Assembly (NCBI GenBank): GCA_039090855.1
Contig: CM077011.1
Coordinates: forward strand, 28,425,001 to 28,489,000
From: Macrothele yani
Lineage: Eukaryota > Arthropoda > Arachnida > Araneae > Macrothelidae
Reading direction: 5' to 3'
Length of the DNA stretch: 64,000 bases
The notes under the pieces were generated by a model. The model ran no database searches and had not been told where the DNA came from. It saw only the letters and a program-made list of their open reading frames with translations. The position numbers and the translations under genes are program-made. Below are positions 11,197 to 21,536 of this stretch, piece after piece (position 1 is the stretch's first letter; each line of letters opens with the position of its first letter).

Positions 11197-12598
11197 CACT
11201 CACGCACAATAAAATTTGCGCACCAAGAAGGAAGCATCGGATTGAACTGAAATTTCATGGACGTAATGATACAGATAAATGATACACATGATGGCAAAAA
11301 CAGAGCTGCAGGACAATTACAGAGGGATCTGTGGCACGCAGTCCGGTCATCCTCAATAGCGTGTCGCACCGTCTCGTGCGGCGATAAATGCTGCAATACG
11401 GTCCGGCATGGAGGCGAACAGACGCCTGATGTTGTCCTGCGGCAATTGGCCCACACGTGTTGGACGGTGTGCTCCAAATCCCGGATAGTGAGCGCGGCGG
11501 CAGCCGGCGTTTCAACTGGTCCCACACATGCTCGAAAGGAGACAGGTCCGGGGAGCTGGCAGGCCGCAGAAATGTCTGGACATGACGTAGGCAGTCTTGG
11601 GAAACCCGAGCGGTGAGATGGCGGGCGTTATCCTGCTCATATAGCGCACCTGGGATCCCGGTCAGGAATCGAAGCACATGTGACCGTAGGATCTCATCCA
11701 CATACCGCTGACCCGTCAATGATCCACGTACTACTACTACTAGAGCTGACCGGCTATCGTAGGTAATGGTTCCCTAAACCATAATGCCTGCAGTGGGGGA
11801 GGTGTGGCGCTCGATAGCGAGGTTGGGATTGCGTCGTTGACCCGAGGACCTACACAACCGGACACGTTAATCACCTGTCCCCAAAACGAAGCGGCACTCA
11901 TCGCTAAGCACCACACGTCGCCACGTCGTTCTGGACTGGCACCACTGCACACGGAGCCGGCGATGTTCCGGTGTCAATGGCAGCACCCGTAAGGGGCGCT
12001 GGGATCGCATATTCGCTTCCGCGAGGAGTCGAGAAATTGTTCGTGGTTACACAAAAGCCGTTACATCTGTCTGTACAGTGGACTGGGTCCCTATGGGATC
12101 CGTTCGTGCCTGGTGCATGATCCGTCGATCCTCTCTACCGGTGGTCCCCCTGGTCCGTCCGGAGCCGCTCTGACGTGTGGCAGTGCCGTCACGTGCCCAC
12201 TGCTCCCAACACATTCGGACGGTGTGATCAGAACAATCCATGTGGCGGGTTATACGGCGGGCCGACCACCCTGAGGTTTTCAGCCCGATGATCGGGCCTC
12301 TCTCAAAGTCCGTAAGTTTCGTAAATCGAAGTCTCTGGCATCTACCCGGCATTCTTGTCACACTGTACCCTGGCTTGCGTCGTCCGGTGCTTTTGGCTTT
12401 CATGGGGCATTGACTACACGTCGGTTTATAAGGCTGGTGGTTCGTGCTTGCAGCGCCACCACAGGGTGTGCAGTCATGCGCACTCTCACCAAACGTGGAT
12501 CACTTGCATACCAGCACGCACTCTAGCTATTTGCAAAGTTTCGCGGTTGGTTGTAGCATGTTTTTTTCTAGGTGCGCAAATTTCATTGTCCGAGAGTG
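11197..12598 (-). mobile_element. Dead Tc1-like transposon, 1402 bp
   Basis: Terminal inverted repeats of ~28 bp (CACTCACGCACAATAAAATT / CACTCTCGGACAATGAAATT reading inward) are flanked by TA on both sides, as for Tc1/mariner. Transposase remnants run minus. The HTH is at about 12150-12330 (LTDFERGPIIGLKTSGWSAR), and the catalytic end at 11255-11719 contains QDNAR and SPDLSPFEHVWD. The frame is broken between about 11720 and 12050. The Asp-Glu spacing is two residues short of the usual 34. Confidence 0.9.
11255..12403 (-). pseudogene. Tc1-family transposase remnant
   Basis: The N-terminal paired-like HTH part (codons from 12403 down to about 12050) and the C-terminal catalytic part (11719 down to 11255) are in different frames. 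Between them lies shifted sequence that should hold the first catalytic Asp. The protein would have bound its element's inverted repeats and cut at TA sites. It is inactive here. It resembles the copy split by the Foldback-like element at 20690-23431 more than the intact copy at 17818. Confidence 0.85.
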
Positions 12599-12611
12599 TA
12601 TGTGGGAGATA

Positions 12612-13202
12612 GTCAAAACATATTGGGATAAAGTCCCATAAAATACTATTACACACTAAAAATGAGAAAAAGAAAAATGATACGAACGCGCTTCGGCTAG
12701 TTATCGAGAGATCTGGTATTCGATCCCAGCGGTGTCGAAATACAATTTTCTGATTGCTGTGTGTTAATTAAAGAAAAACGTGGAAAGAGCGATGACTTTG
12801 TCTATTGACATTGTCTTAACGTATTTGAAAAAAGTCGGCCAGTTGACATCAATGATACGTAGCGATGTTTTTAAGTTCTGATATAATACTGTATTTCATA
12901 TAGCCACCCAGGAGGCGCAGTGGTCTAAGCGATGGCTTCTCCGGGAGGGGTCCGGATTCGAATCCTGGTGTGGCATTGACGTTGTGTTTGTCATACGGCA
13001 TTGGCTCTATCCCTTCCCTGGAACCAGTGGTCCTAAATTAGGGGCGGGCGACTGCTTGCAGCCCATTGAGTTGCTCACGGTGGTCGTAAAACCTTCAATC
13101 AAAAAAAAAAATTGTCATTGATGTTATCTGGTCGTTTTTGGGCTTCTGTACAATAACGTGTTTAAAATTATTTTATGGGACTTTATTCCAATATGTATTG
13201 AC
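12612..13202. mobile_element. Element with ~37-bp inverted ends, interior invaded by a SINE
   Basis: The left end (12612-12649, containing ATAAAGTCCCATAAAATA) is matched in reverse by the right end (13163-13202) with only about two mismatches over ~37 bp. No coding capacity is visible, so it behaves like a MITE. Its superfamily is unclear because the flanking duplication is not evident. A tRNA-derived SINE occupies 12904-13111. Confidence 0.65.
12904..13111 (+). mobile_element. tRNA-derived SINE (family A), copy 1
   Basis: The tRNA head has an A box (GGCGCAGTGGTCTAAGCG) and B box (GGATTCGAATCC). A ~120-bp unrelated body follows, ending GAGTTGCTCACGGTGGTCGT, and then an A-run (13101-13111). 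The long variable region suggests a Leu/Ser-type tRNA origin. Three more copies occur in the window (16464, 23760 and a truncated one at 45100). The A tail implies movement by a LINE partner. Confidence 0.88.
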
Positions 13203-13204
13203 TT

Positions 13205-13960
13205 GATACTGGTGTGGCTAAATTTGATATCTGATAGCATCGGACAAGCAATGTTGTTTTTATTGGTTTAAGTCTGAAAAGCAAAGTGGACCGCAATGAT
13301 ATTTTATTGAGATAAATGCGAATTTAAATTCTTTTTGCCTTTTTTCTCAATACAGAGAATGTTCGTACATTTTTAGAACGTTTTTGATAGGAAATTAGAG
13401 AAAATAAAAGAAGATCAAAGAATTAGAACTAGCAACAGCGTATTAGATGAACACGAAAGAAACATCTGCTGAGAAAATGGCACAGGTAAACAAGCTGTGG
13501 ATAGAAGGTTATGTGGTTGCTCTTTACGAAGAGAAATATTCGTATTCTGTGATTAAAAAACACCGAAAATAGTGACATTAGCATTTCTAAACGTTAAATA
13601 ATCAATATTATTAATAATAAAGGGAAAAATCGTCAAGCATTGCTTTTAAGAGAAAAAAGAACACCAAACAAATATCCAAAGAAGGTAAGTACTTTTACGA
13701 CTATTTCAAAAGTAAAGTCTCTGGACTTAAAATAAAATCCTTCGATCCAAAGTGCAATCGCTAAATAGTTAAAAATCTCTGCATCAACTCTAAGCAAGAT
13801 ACTAAACAAAGATTTGAATTTGAAAAAAACAAAAAACGTAATGTTCACCGCTTTTTGCCTATAGGCACGTGGTTACGCGCAGAACGCGGTGTAGACTACT
13901 TTATGAAAATCACTTAGCCGGAGAAAGATGTAAATTTATTGTGACTCTCGATGAAGCGTG
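13205..13960. other. AT-rich spacer, nothing recognised
   Basis: Short frames only. I saw no repeat shared with the rest of the window until about 13970, where the flank of the ~147-bp array begins. Confidence 0.45.
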
Positions 13961-14031
13961 GATCTACCTAAACAACTGTAACAAAACAAGTTAGAAAAAT
14001 CACGCAATGCATTGATTATAATACACTTTCC

Positions 14032-15397
14032 AACATACCAGGAATCATTACTCAACTTATGAGGACAATGGCTGTGGAATAAATATTGGTCCTGCGCCTT
14101 AACGTTTGATCCCATTTCGATTACATTTAACAGAACCGGTTCAGTATACCACCGAAATAACATGATAAAGTTTTGTCGCAATGGAAACATTTTTTACGTA
14201 AGTTATGATGCATAAGGGCTATGCAATAGATTCCGCTCCTGTGTCCTAACGTTTAACATCATTTCGCTCATTTTCAATAGGATTCGTCCCCAGGCAGGCC
14301 CCTACAATATACTAACATTTAATCCAAATAGAAGCATTTTTACGTAAGTTATGATGCATAAGGGCAATGCAATAGATTCCGCTCCAATGTCCTAACCTTT
14401 GACCCCATTTCGCTCATTTTCAATAGGATTTGTCCCCAGGCAGGCCCCTACAATATACTAACATTTCATCCAAATAGAAGCATTTTTACGTACGTTATGA
14501 CGCATAATGGCGATGGAAGTGATTCCACTCCTATGTCCTGACCTTTGACCCCATTTCGCCCATTTTCAATAGGGTTTGTCCCCAGGTGGTCCCCTACCAC
14601 ATACTAAAATTTAATCGAAATTGAACCTCTTTTACGTTAGTTATGACGCATAAGAGCGTGGAATGGATCCCGCTCCTTTGTCCTAACCTTTGACCCCATT
14701 TCGTTCACTTTCAATAGGGTTCCTTCCCAGGTGATCCCCTTCTACATATTAAAAGTTCATCGAAATCGAACGATTTTTACGCGAGTTATCGCCAGGACGG
14801 ACATACGCACACAACGCGTTACGTAATGAGGCACATGGGAATCGCGACCATCTGCTCGCAAGAGTGTGACGTCATCAAACTTTAATAGGATCCACACACA
14901 ATGCGTGGCGTAATGAGACAGATGGCATGACCGCGCGCCAACATCTCAAGTGCGAGATTGTTCCCAGGTGGTTCTCTACCACATAGCAAAATTTCATCGA
15001 AATCGAACCATTTTTACGCCCATTAGGATGCATAAAGGCAATGGAATGCATTCCGCTCCTATGTCCTGACCTTTGACCCCACTTCACCTGTTTTCAAAAG
15101 GGTTCGTTCCCAGGTGGTCCCCTACAATATGCTAAAATTTCATTGACATCGAACCATATTTACGCAAGTTATGATGCATAAGGGCAATGGAATGGATGCC
15201 GCTCCTATGCCGTGACCTTTGACCACATTTCGTCCATTTTCAATAGGGTTTGTCCCCAGGTGGTCCCCTAGCTCATACTAAAATTTCATCGAAATCGAAC
15301 AATTTCTGCGCGAGTTATCGTGCCGACAGGCAGACGCAAGGACGGACGGACAAAGCTGGAGCATTTACGCTGCTTCAACCTACGGTTGGAAAGCGTA
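14032..15397 (-). repeat. Hairpin-capped ~147-bp tandem array, minus orientation
   Basis: Segments such as TTTTACGTAAGTTATGATGC and TTGACCCCATTTCG recur at about 14195, 14338, 14485, 14630, 14780, 15010 and 15160, a period of ~145-150 bp. The capping hairpin (TACGCTGCTTCAACC...GGTTGGAAAGCGTA) is at 15366-15397. The opposite end carries TACACTTTCCAACATACC at 14032, an inverted partner of the hairpin arm. About 60 bp outside that end (AACAAGTTAG...GCAATGCATTGATTAT) is also shared with the copy near 32262-32310, so the repeat family extends beyond the array. Confidence 0.85.
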
Positions 15398-15409
15398 AAA
15401 AAGATCAAT

Positions 15410-15715
15410 TTACTATCGCAAAAGAGCAGAAAAAGGCTAACAAACTGGGTTCCAAGAATCCACAGAAAGTGTAAGTAAAGAATTCATGATTACTTCTGGT
15501 TTCTCGTACAATGGGAAATTAAAGTTAATTAAAGTTAAAAAGGATGTTAAAATCAATTCTACATATTACCGAAATAATACTTAAATCCTATATTTAAAGC
15601 GGAACACCATTCCTTTATCCACAGAGCTTTCAAAGAGTAGAACTCCGTCAGGATAGGGATATTAATCATATGTCCAAATATACCACTCTATTTCTTGAAA
15701 AAAAAAATGAGAAAG
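15410..15715. other. Spacer, nothing recognised
   Basis: AT-rich, with no gene or repeat recognised. Confidence 0.45.
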
Positions 15716-15719
15716 GAGA

Positions 15720-16265
15720 CGGTTATCAAGTCTATAGATTTTGCTCATATTCTTTCATAGTCCCCTGATGAGGCACCAATGGTCTATTGTGCCTTCGGAC
15801 TGCTAAAAAGACTGGTATCAAGTTTATACCTTTTGCTTATATTCCTTCAAAGTCCCCTGATGTGTCACCAATGGACTATTGCGCCTTTGGACTGCTAAAA
15901 AGACTGGTATCAAGTCTATACCTTTTGCTTATATTCCTTCAAAGTCCCCTGATGTGTCACCAATGGACTATTGCGCCTTTGGACTGCTAAAACGACTGGT
16001 ATCAAGTCTATACCTTTTGCTTCTATTCCTTCAAAGTCACCTGATGTGTCACCAATGGACTATTGCGCCTTCGGACTGCTAAAAAGACTGGTATCAAGTC
16101 TATACCTTTTGCTTATATTCCTTCAAAGTCCCCTGATATTTCACCAATGGACTATTGTGCCTTCGGACTGCTAAAAAGACTGGTATCAAGTCTATACCTT
16201 TTGCTTCTATTCCTTCAAGGTGTCAACTGATGTGTCCCAATGGACTATTGTGCTTTCGGACTGTT
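15720..16265 (+). repeat. 92-bp tandem repeat carrying a transposase-like motif
   Basis: Six units of 92 bp (for instance starts at 15787, 15879 and 15971), the outer ones more diverged. One plus-strand frame of each unit reads SKSPDVSPMDYCAFGLLKR. That has the form of the third catalytic-site region of Tc1/mariner-type transposases (SPDxxPxD followed by an aromatic and basic helix). 92 is not a multiple of three, so the frame breaks at each unit junction and no long protein results. Confidence 0.85.
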
Positions 16266-16463
16266 ACAAAGAGCGCTTTCTAAACGCAGACCTAAAACAA
16301 TGATTGGACTATAGAAAGCTGAGGAAGAGGAGTGCAATAAAATTCCACCACCAATTTTAAGAAGTACCCTGTTATCTTGGAAATCTAGATGTAGGTTCAT
16401 AGTCCAGAGAAAGGGCAATCAGATAAAATATTTAAGAAAGAAATAATTTTATTTTAAAAATTA

Positions 16464-16681
16464 ATTTTTTTTTTGATTGGAGGTTTAACGACCACCGTGA
16501 GCAACTCAATGGGCTATAAGCAGTCGCCCGTCCCTAATTTAGAGTCACTGGTTCCAGGGAAGGGAGAGAGCTAGTACCGTAAGACAAACACAACACCCAT
16601 GCATGACGGGATTCGAACCCGGACCCCTTACGGACGAATGATCAGAGGCCAGCGCCTTAGACCACTGCGCCACCGGGCCGG
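16464..16681 (-). mobile_element. tRNA-derived SINE (family A), copy 2
   Basis: Complete minus-strand copy. The tRNA head reads GGCGCAGTGGTCTAAGGCGC and the B box GGGTTCGAATCCCG, with the shared body and an A tail (T-run at 16464-16474). Probable target duplication: AAAAATTAAT on the left and AAAGATTAAT on the right, one mismatch. Confidence 0.9.
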
Positions 16682-16800
16682 CAAAGATTAATTATATTGC
16701 TGGAAAATCGTTCTAAAAATGGATGAATATCCTCTGTAGAAACCAGAAGCAACTGTTTCTTGTACTAATAAATGCACATTTAATCTTCTTATCTTCTTAC

Positions 16801-16997
16801 CTGTCAAGCAAGGTCTTTAATATTGTGAGGTCATCTTCCAGCACCGCTCTTAGTACTGCACAGTAATAGTGAATAGAATCCACCTTAATTTCAGACAGCA
16901 TAAATTCCACAAAATTGATGTCATGTAATCCTACAGCGATTTCTAATGCTTTCTCTCCTATGTAGTCGCAACAATTGATGTCAAATTCCGTTTTATC
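16801..16997 (-). CDS. TRP-channel-like gene, internal exon (N-terminal ankyrin region)
   Basis: This 197-nt exon begins after a pyrimidine-rich acceptor ending CTTTAAG and stops at donor GACAG/GTAAGAAG. It encodes 65 codons plus two bases: DKTEFDINCCDYIGEKALEI, then AVGLHDINFVEFML and a second helix pair ending LTILKTLLD. INCxDYxGxxALEIAV followed by xxxVEFML is the ankyrin signature at the cytosolic N-terminus of TRP channels of the TRPC/TRP-gamma type. It starts in phase 0, matching the phase-0 donor of the exon at 36285-36431, and ends in phase 2. The next exon must lie to the left and was not found in the remaining 16.8 kb. Assignment to TRP rather than another ankyrin protein rests on the joined pattern of the two exons. 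Confidence 0.72.
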
Positions 16998-17431
16998 CTT
17001 AAAGGAGATAAAAAATGTCACATTGAAATACTGAATGCTTTTCATTAATATTTATTTATTGGCATTTTTACTGTATTACTTTTTCTCTTCTACTATTTGG
17101 AATCACCCAGTTCATTAAAGATCATCAGCATGTCTATCTCAAATCAATCAGCAGGTGATATTTCATTTAATCTAATCATTCATTTATACACGTGTTTTCA
17201 AATCATTTTCCTCAGGTCCGTGGCACCTGGGGCTCTTTGTTTTTGCCCGCGAGACTTTTTTCCACCTAAGAAATATTAAAATGAAAAAAAAAATGTTATT
17301 TTTTCATTTCATTTCCTAGTTGCTTTTCGCTTTACATTAATTTCCATTGCACTTTGATTAATAAATCGTATATTTCTGTATTATTTCACGCGCATGCCCC
17401 AGATTTAAAGGCAATTGTTTTATATACCTGT

Positions 17432-17597
17432 GACATGCCAGCCCCGCAGAACGCACATGAGATAAAGGCAGATAGCAGGGAGAGCACATGCCAGTGTAGT
17501 ATAGTGGATAGCACTCGGAGCTCCGGAGCCGGGAGTTGTGGATTCGAATTCCACCCCTGGCATAAAAATGGTGGAGAAATTGACTTCATCACAACCT
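17432..17597 (+). mobile_element. tRNA-containing SINE (family B), copy 3, with a different tRNA body
   Basis: The leader (GACATGCCAGCCCCGCAGAA...) and tail (ATAAAAATGGTGGAGAAATT) match copies 1 and 2 closely. The tRNA part at about 17488-17562 is different. Its acceptor stem is GCCAG...CTGGC, its D region GTAGTATAGTGG and its T arm a perfect 5-bp stem (GTGGA / TCCAC around TTCGAAT). The anticodon region still contains CTCCGGA. Confidence 0.75.
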
Positions 17598-17693
17598 GTT
17601 AAACTTTTAACGACAGTTATTTCATTAGGTACTTCGGAGCATGAACTTTAAATTACCAAATCTGTAATGAGATATGTTGGGATAAATTATATA

Positions 17694-18912
17694 CACTATC
17701 TACCAACAAGTAATTGGACACCCCTGCAATCAACGATATCTGCGGTCCTGATACACATCACGGCTATCGCCATTAAATATCGTGTGAGAAACAACAACCC
17801 AACCAGTCGCATGCAAGATGCCACGCAGTTCGGAGCTCTCTGATTTCGAGAAAAGCGTAATCGTCGGGTATCACAGAAATGGCCGATCCATACGTGACAT
17901 ATCCAGCGAGTTGAAGTACCCAAAATCGACAGTGGCCTACGTAATTGGCAAGTGGAAGATGAGAGGTGACTGTCGGAATGTGCCCCGACCCGGCAGACCC
18001 ACAAAATTGGGAGTTAGAGACCGACGAATGCTGGCCAGAGAAATTCGGAAGAACCGCACCAAATCGATGGGCCACATCCGCGAAAAGTTTCAACAGGCAT
18101 CCGGGAGTGTTCTTTCGATGACCACCATCCGTAAGGAAGCCCATCTGCTTGGTTATCATGGACGTGCTGTCGCCCACAAGTCTTTGATTACCAAGTCCAA
18201 TAGTGCTGCTCGGCTAACGTGGTGTAAAGAACGTCGACAGTGGACCGTTGAACAGTGGAAACAGGTTCTCTGGAACGACGAATCAAGGTTCACCCTCTAC
18301 CGTTCGGATGGCAGGGTCTGGGTTTGGCGTCTGCCTGGAGAACGCCTCCTGCCGGAATGCATTGTGTCAACTGTGAAGTTCGGCGGCGGTGGAATTATGC
18401 TATGGGGGTGTTTCTCCTGGTATAGCACGGGACCCTTGGTCGCAATTCCTGGTAGACTCAACGCCGAGACATACTGCACCATTTTGGATGACCATGCGCT
18501 TCCTACGTTGTGGCAGTTTTACGGGGTGAGCCCATGTTACTTTCAGGATGACAATGCCACCTGTCATGTTGCGAGGTCCACCATGGCTTGGTATGGTGAC
18601 AATGGGGTTAATCGAATGGACTGGCCTGCGCAGAGCCCGGACCTTAACCCTATCGAGCACCTCTGGGACGAGTTGGAGCGTCCACTTAAGGGGTGCCCCC
18701 ACCGTCCGAAATCAGCGAAGAAACTGACCTGTCTTCTCCAAGCCGAGTGGAAGAAAATACCGCTAGCCGTCGTACAACGCCTGGTTGAGAGTATGCCCCG
18801 GAGGGTCTCAGCTGAAACCGCCGCTCGTGGAGGCTCCACCAACTATTGAAGGTGAATAAACTTCGTTTTCTTTTGCTATCACAGGTGTCCAATTACTTGT
18901 TGGTAGATAGTG
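17694..18912 (+). mobile_element. Apparently intact Tc1-like transposon
   Basis: A 1219-bp element with 29-bp terminal inverted repeats beginning CACTATCTACCAACAAGTAA. The two ends match perfectly by eye and TA lies on both sides. It encloses one uninterrupted transposase ORF. Every other Tc1 copy in the window is broken, so this one looks young and possibly still active. Confidence 0.95.
17818..18849 (+). CDS. Tc1-family transposase (DD34E), 343 aa
   Basis: The N-terminal half carries two helix-turn-helix regions ([20 protein letters not shown] at about residues 7-26, and a second after GRPTKL). The catalytic core has WNDESRF (first Asp), FQDDNATCH (second Asp) and [15 protein letters not shown] (Glu). 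There are 34 residues between the second Asp and the Glu, as in Tc1. The length is typical for the family, the frame is open throughout, and the ATG lies 124 bp inside the left end. NATCH replaces the more usual NAPCH or NARPH after the second Asp. It would cut and paste the element at TA dinucleotides. Activity is inferred only. Confidence 0.95.
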   Translation: MPRSSELSDFEKSVIVGYHRNGRSIRDISSELKYPKSTVAYVIGKWKMRGDCRNVPRPGRPTKLGVRDRRMLAREIRKNRTKSMGHIREKFQQASGSVLSMTTIRKEAHLLGYHGRAVAHKSLITKSNSAARLTWCKERRQWTVEQWKQVLWNDESRFTLYRSDGRVWVWRLPGERLLPECIVSTVKFGGGGIMLWGCFSWYSTGPLVAIPGRLNAETYCTILDDHALPTLWQFYGVSPCYFQDDNATCHVARSTMAWYGDNGVNRMDWPAQSPDLNPIEHLWDELERPLKGCPHRPKSAKKLTCLLQAEWKKIPLAVVQRLVESMPRRVSAETAARGGSTNY

Positions 18913-19089
18913 TATTTTAAACATTAAAATGATTTTAAAACTATAGGCACATCAGATAACTACTTCGGACTTCGTTGTGTGGTAGGTATCGTGTTAACTA
19001 TAGTAATGAAATTATTCAAAAATAAGGTTTAGATTCGAAACCTCTCTGAAATAGCCGATGTTCGTAATAAAAGCATTCATTTTTGCTCT

Positions 19090-19205
19090 TCTTTTTCATG
19101 TGGCCATCCAGTCTTGCTCAATTTTGTCATATGGCCGGCAGTTCTATTCCATTTTGTCATGCGGTCCTCCAGTCCCATTTCATTTTATCGTGTGGCCCTC
19201 AATTC
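19090..19205 (+). repeat. ~36-bp degenerate tandem repeat
   Basis: Three to four units containing TTTTGTCATRTGGCC followed by CAGTY recur between the intact Tc1 element and the next copy. No gene is visible in 18915-19395. Confidence 0.6.
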
Positions 19206-19399
19206 AGAAAAGGTGGAAACCCTCTGACCTAATACGACCATGGGAAAGTTTGGTAAAGTTAATGTTGTGCATTTAATACAACAGCTTATTTTGGTAAAAT
19301 ACGCTCTTTGCATAGAAAAAAAAACGAAAAAAACAACAACAACCGAAGCTACAAATAGGAGTACTCCAATCGAGAGGGAAATTAATACGTGCGCATGTA

Positions 19400-20621
19400 C
19401 ACTGGAGGGCAATTGAATTACAGATATCTGTCTAGTAACTTGTAGCACCACCTTTCGCCCTGATGACGGCGGCGATTCGTCTCGGCTTGGACTCTACAAG
19501 ACACCGGAAGCGTTGGGAAGCCATACGGACCCACGACCCCTGAACAAGCGCCCACACTTCACGAAGATTTAATGGAGGGGATCAGAGCCTCGAACATCTC
19601 TCTCAATGGCATCCCAGATGTGCTCGATGTGATTGAGGTCAAGTGACTTAGCTGGCCAAGGAAGCGAGGTCACGTCGGTGGAGTGTTCATCCAACCATTC
19701 GGATACGATTCGGGAGCAATGGCACGGCGCATTGTCTTGTTGCAGGATGAGGTCCCCAGTGGGATGTTCAAGACGCACAAACGGGAGCGAATGGTCGTCC
19801 AGGATATCCCGGTAACGTTGACCTATGAGGGAGGATGTCACACGTACCAGGGGTCCCATTTCAGTCCACGTAAACAGTAGTCAGACCAGAATGCCACCCC
19901 CACCAGCTTGAAGAGCACCCTGCTGGCAAGAAGGATCCATCGCTTCATGTGGTTTGCGCCGTACTCGTATCCTGCCATCCGCATGTACCAACGTGAATCC
20001 CGACTCATCAGTCCAGGCAACATTTTTCCACATGTCTAGGGTCCATCAGTGGCGATATTCCCGCGCCCATACTAATCTTTGCACCTTGTGATGTGCGGTC
20101 AGCAACGGTACCCTCGTGGGACGATGGCTTCTGTACCCCATAGCGAGGTAATGGTTCTGGATAGTGTGGCTGCTAACACGTTTTTTTGCACCAGCGTTAA
20201 ATTTCCGAGTGATTTCTTGCACTGTGGCCCGTCTATCCGCTGTTACAATGCGAGCTAGCCGACGATGACCCCGCTCATCCACACGCTGTTATTCACGGCA
20301 GTTGGCCCTTGCAGGGATGGTTTTACCGGATTCGATGTACTCACGGTGCACCCGTGACAAAGTGCCTCGTGAAAATCCCAGTGCCTGCACGACTTCCGAG
20401 ATGGAGTGGCCCATTCGTCGGGCCCCGACAATTTGCCCACAATCAAATGCGCTTAGATCCTTCGTCCTACCCATACTGCGTCCGACTCTTACTGATTCCC
20501 GTCGCATCACTCCATATATTGTCGGAATGCTACATACGTCATGTCGTTTCCGTTTATAGGGCCGCCCACAGCGCCACATTTGCATAACGCAAGCTGTCTC
20601 TAATTCAATTGCTCTTCAGTG
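19400..20621 (-). mobile_element. Dead Tc1-like transposon, copy 2
   Basis: Ends read CACTGGAGGGCAATTGAATT (left) and CACTGAAGAGCAATTGAATT (right, inward), flanked by TA. The minus-strand transposase pieces are an HTH (FDCGQIVGARRMGHSISEV) at 20289-20585, a middle part at 20046-20282, and a catalytic end at 19569-19859 (QQDNAPCH, and SLDLNHIEHIWD with Glu). The pieces lie in different frames. It is closely related to the copy at 34584-35800 (both have GHSISEV). Confidence 0.9.
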
Positions 20622-21536
20622 TATAGGTCTATAGGAAAAGAAATTATTGCAATTCCAGAGAAGTTGGGTCGTTTATAGTGGAACAAGTTAGTATGTTGTG
20701 GCGCCACCTCTGGCTCGGATACAAGCAGTTACCCGGAGTGGCATAGACGCATGAAGTTCACGGATACTCTCATGAGGTACAGCATGCCAGATGTGCCCAA
20801 ATTGCGGGCCAGTTAGCGACATTCCTGAATGGGCGCAAGTGGCATATCATGATGTACAAACATGTTCGATCGGCGAGAGATCGGGCGATCAGGCTGGCCG
20901 TGGAAGAGTGTCGACATTACGGAGGCAGGACTAGGAGAGCCGTACCGTGTGAGTTCAGTGACGCTGCGAAAGGAATCGCAACACAACAGGTTGTAGAATG
21001 TCGTCGACGTACCTTTGAGCTGTGAGGGTGTTACGGAGGACTACCAAGGGTGTCCGGCCATCGTAGAAATGGCTCCCCAGACAGTCACTCCCGGTGTGCG
21101 TGCCGTGTGCTATTCCACGGTAAAGGTAGGATAGCTGAGCTGGCCGGTTTGTCTCCAAACACGCATGTGATGGTCATCGGCCCCAAATGCAAACCGTGAC
21201 TCATCACTAAAGACAACACGATGCCACTGGACGCAATCCCATGTTGATCGAACCCTACACTACTACAACCGGTGCTGGAATTGCACACTGGTCAGTGGAC
21301 GGCAGCGGAATGGTATAATGATTGTAGTCTCCGTGCCACAAGTCGTCTGGCAACGGTCCAGATGGCCCTTTCCGTACCTATAGACGACGTAACTAGGCCA
21401 CAGATGGTTGAGAGCGACGAATTCTGTTCTGTTCGTGAGGCTCTCACAATCTCTCCATCCTTGCTCTGTGTCGTTGCCCTCGGCCGTCTACTGCCCGCTT
21501 ACCACTGGGTTGTACCCTCCTCGACCTACTGGTGCC

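Noticed and set aside
14032..15397. The hairpin and its inverse 12-mer as true transposon ends
   Set aside because: At least 60 bp outside one end is shared between copies, so the boundary is not an insertion boundary.
15787..16174. A protein-coding gene with 67-aa repeats
   Set aside because: The 92-bp period shifts the frame at each unit, and the three overlapping frames are the same sequence offset.
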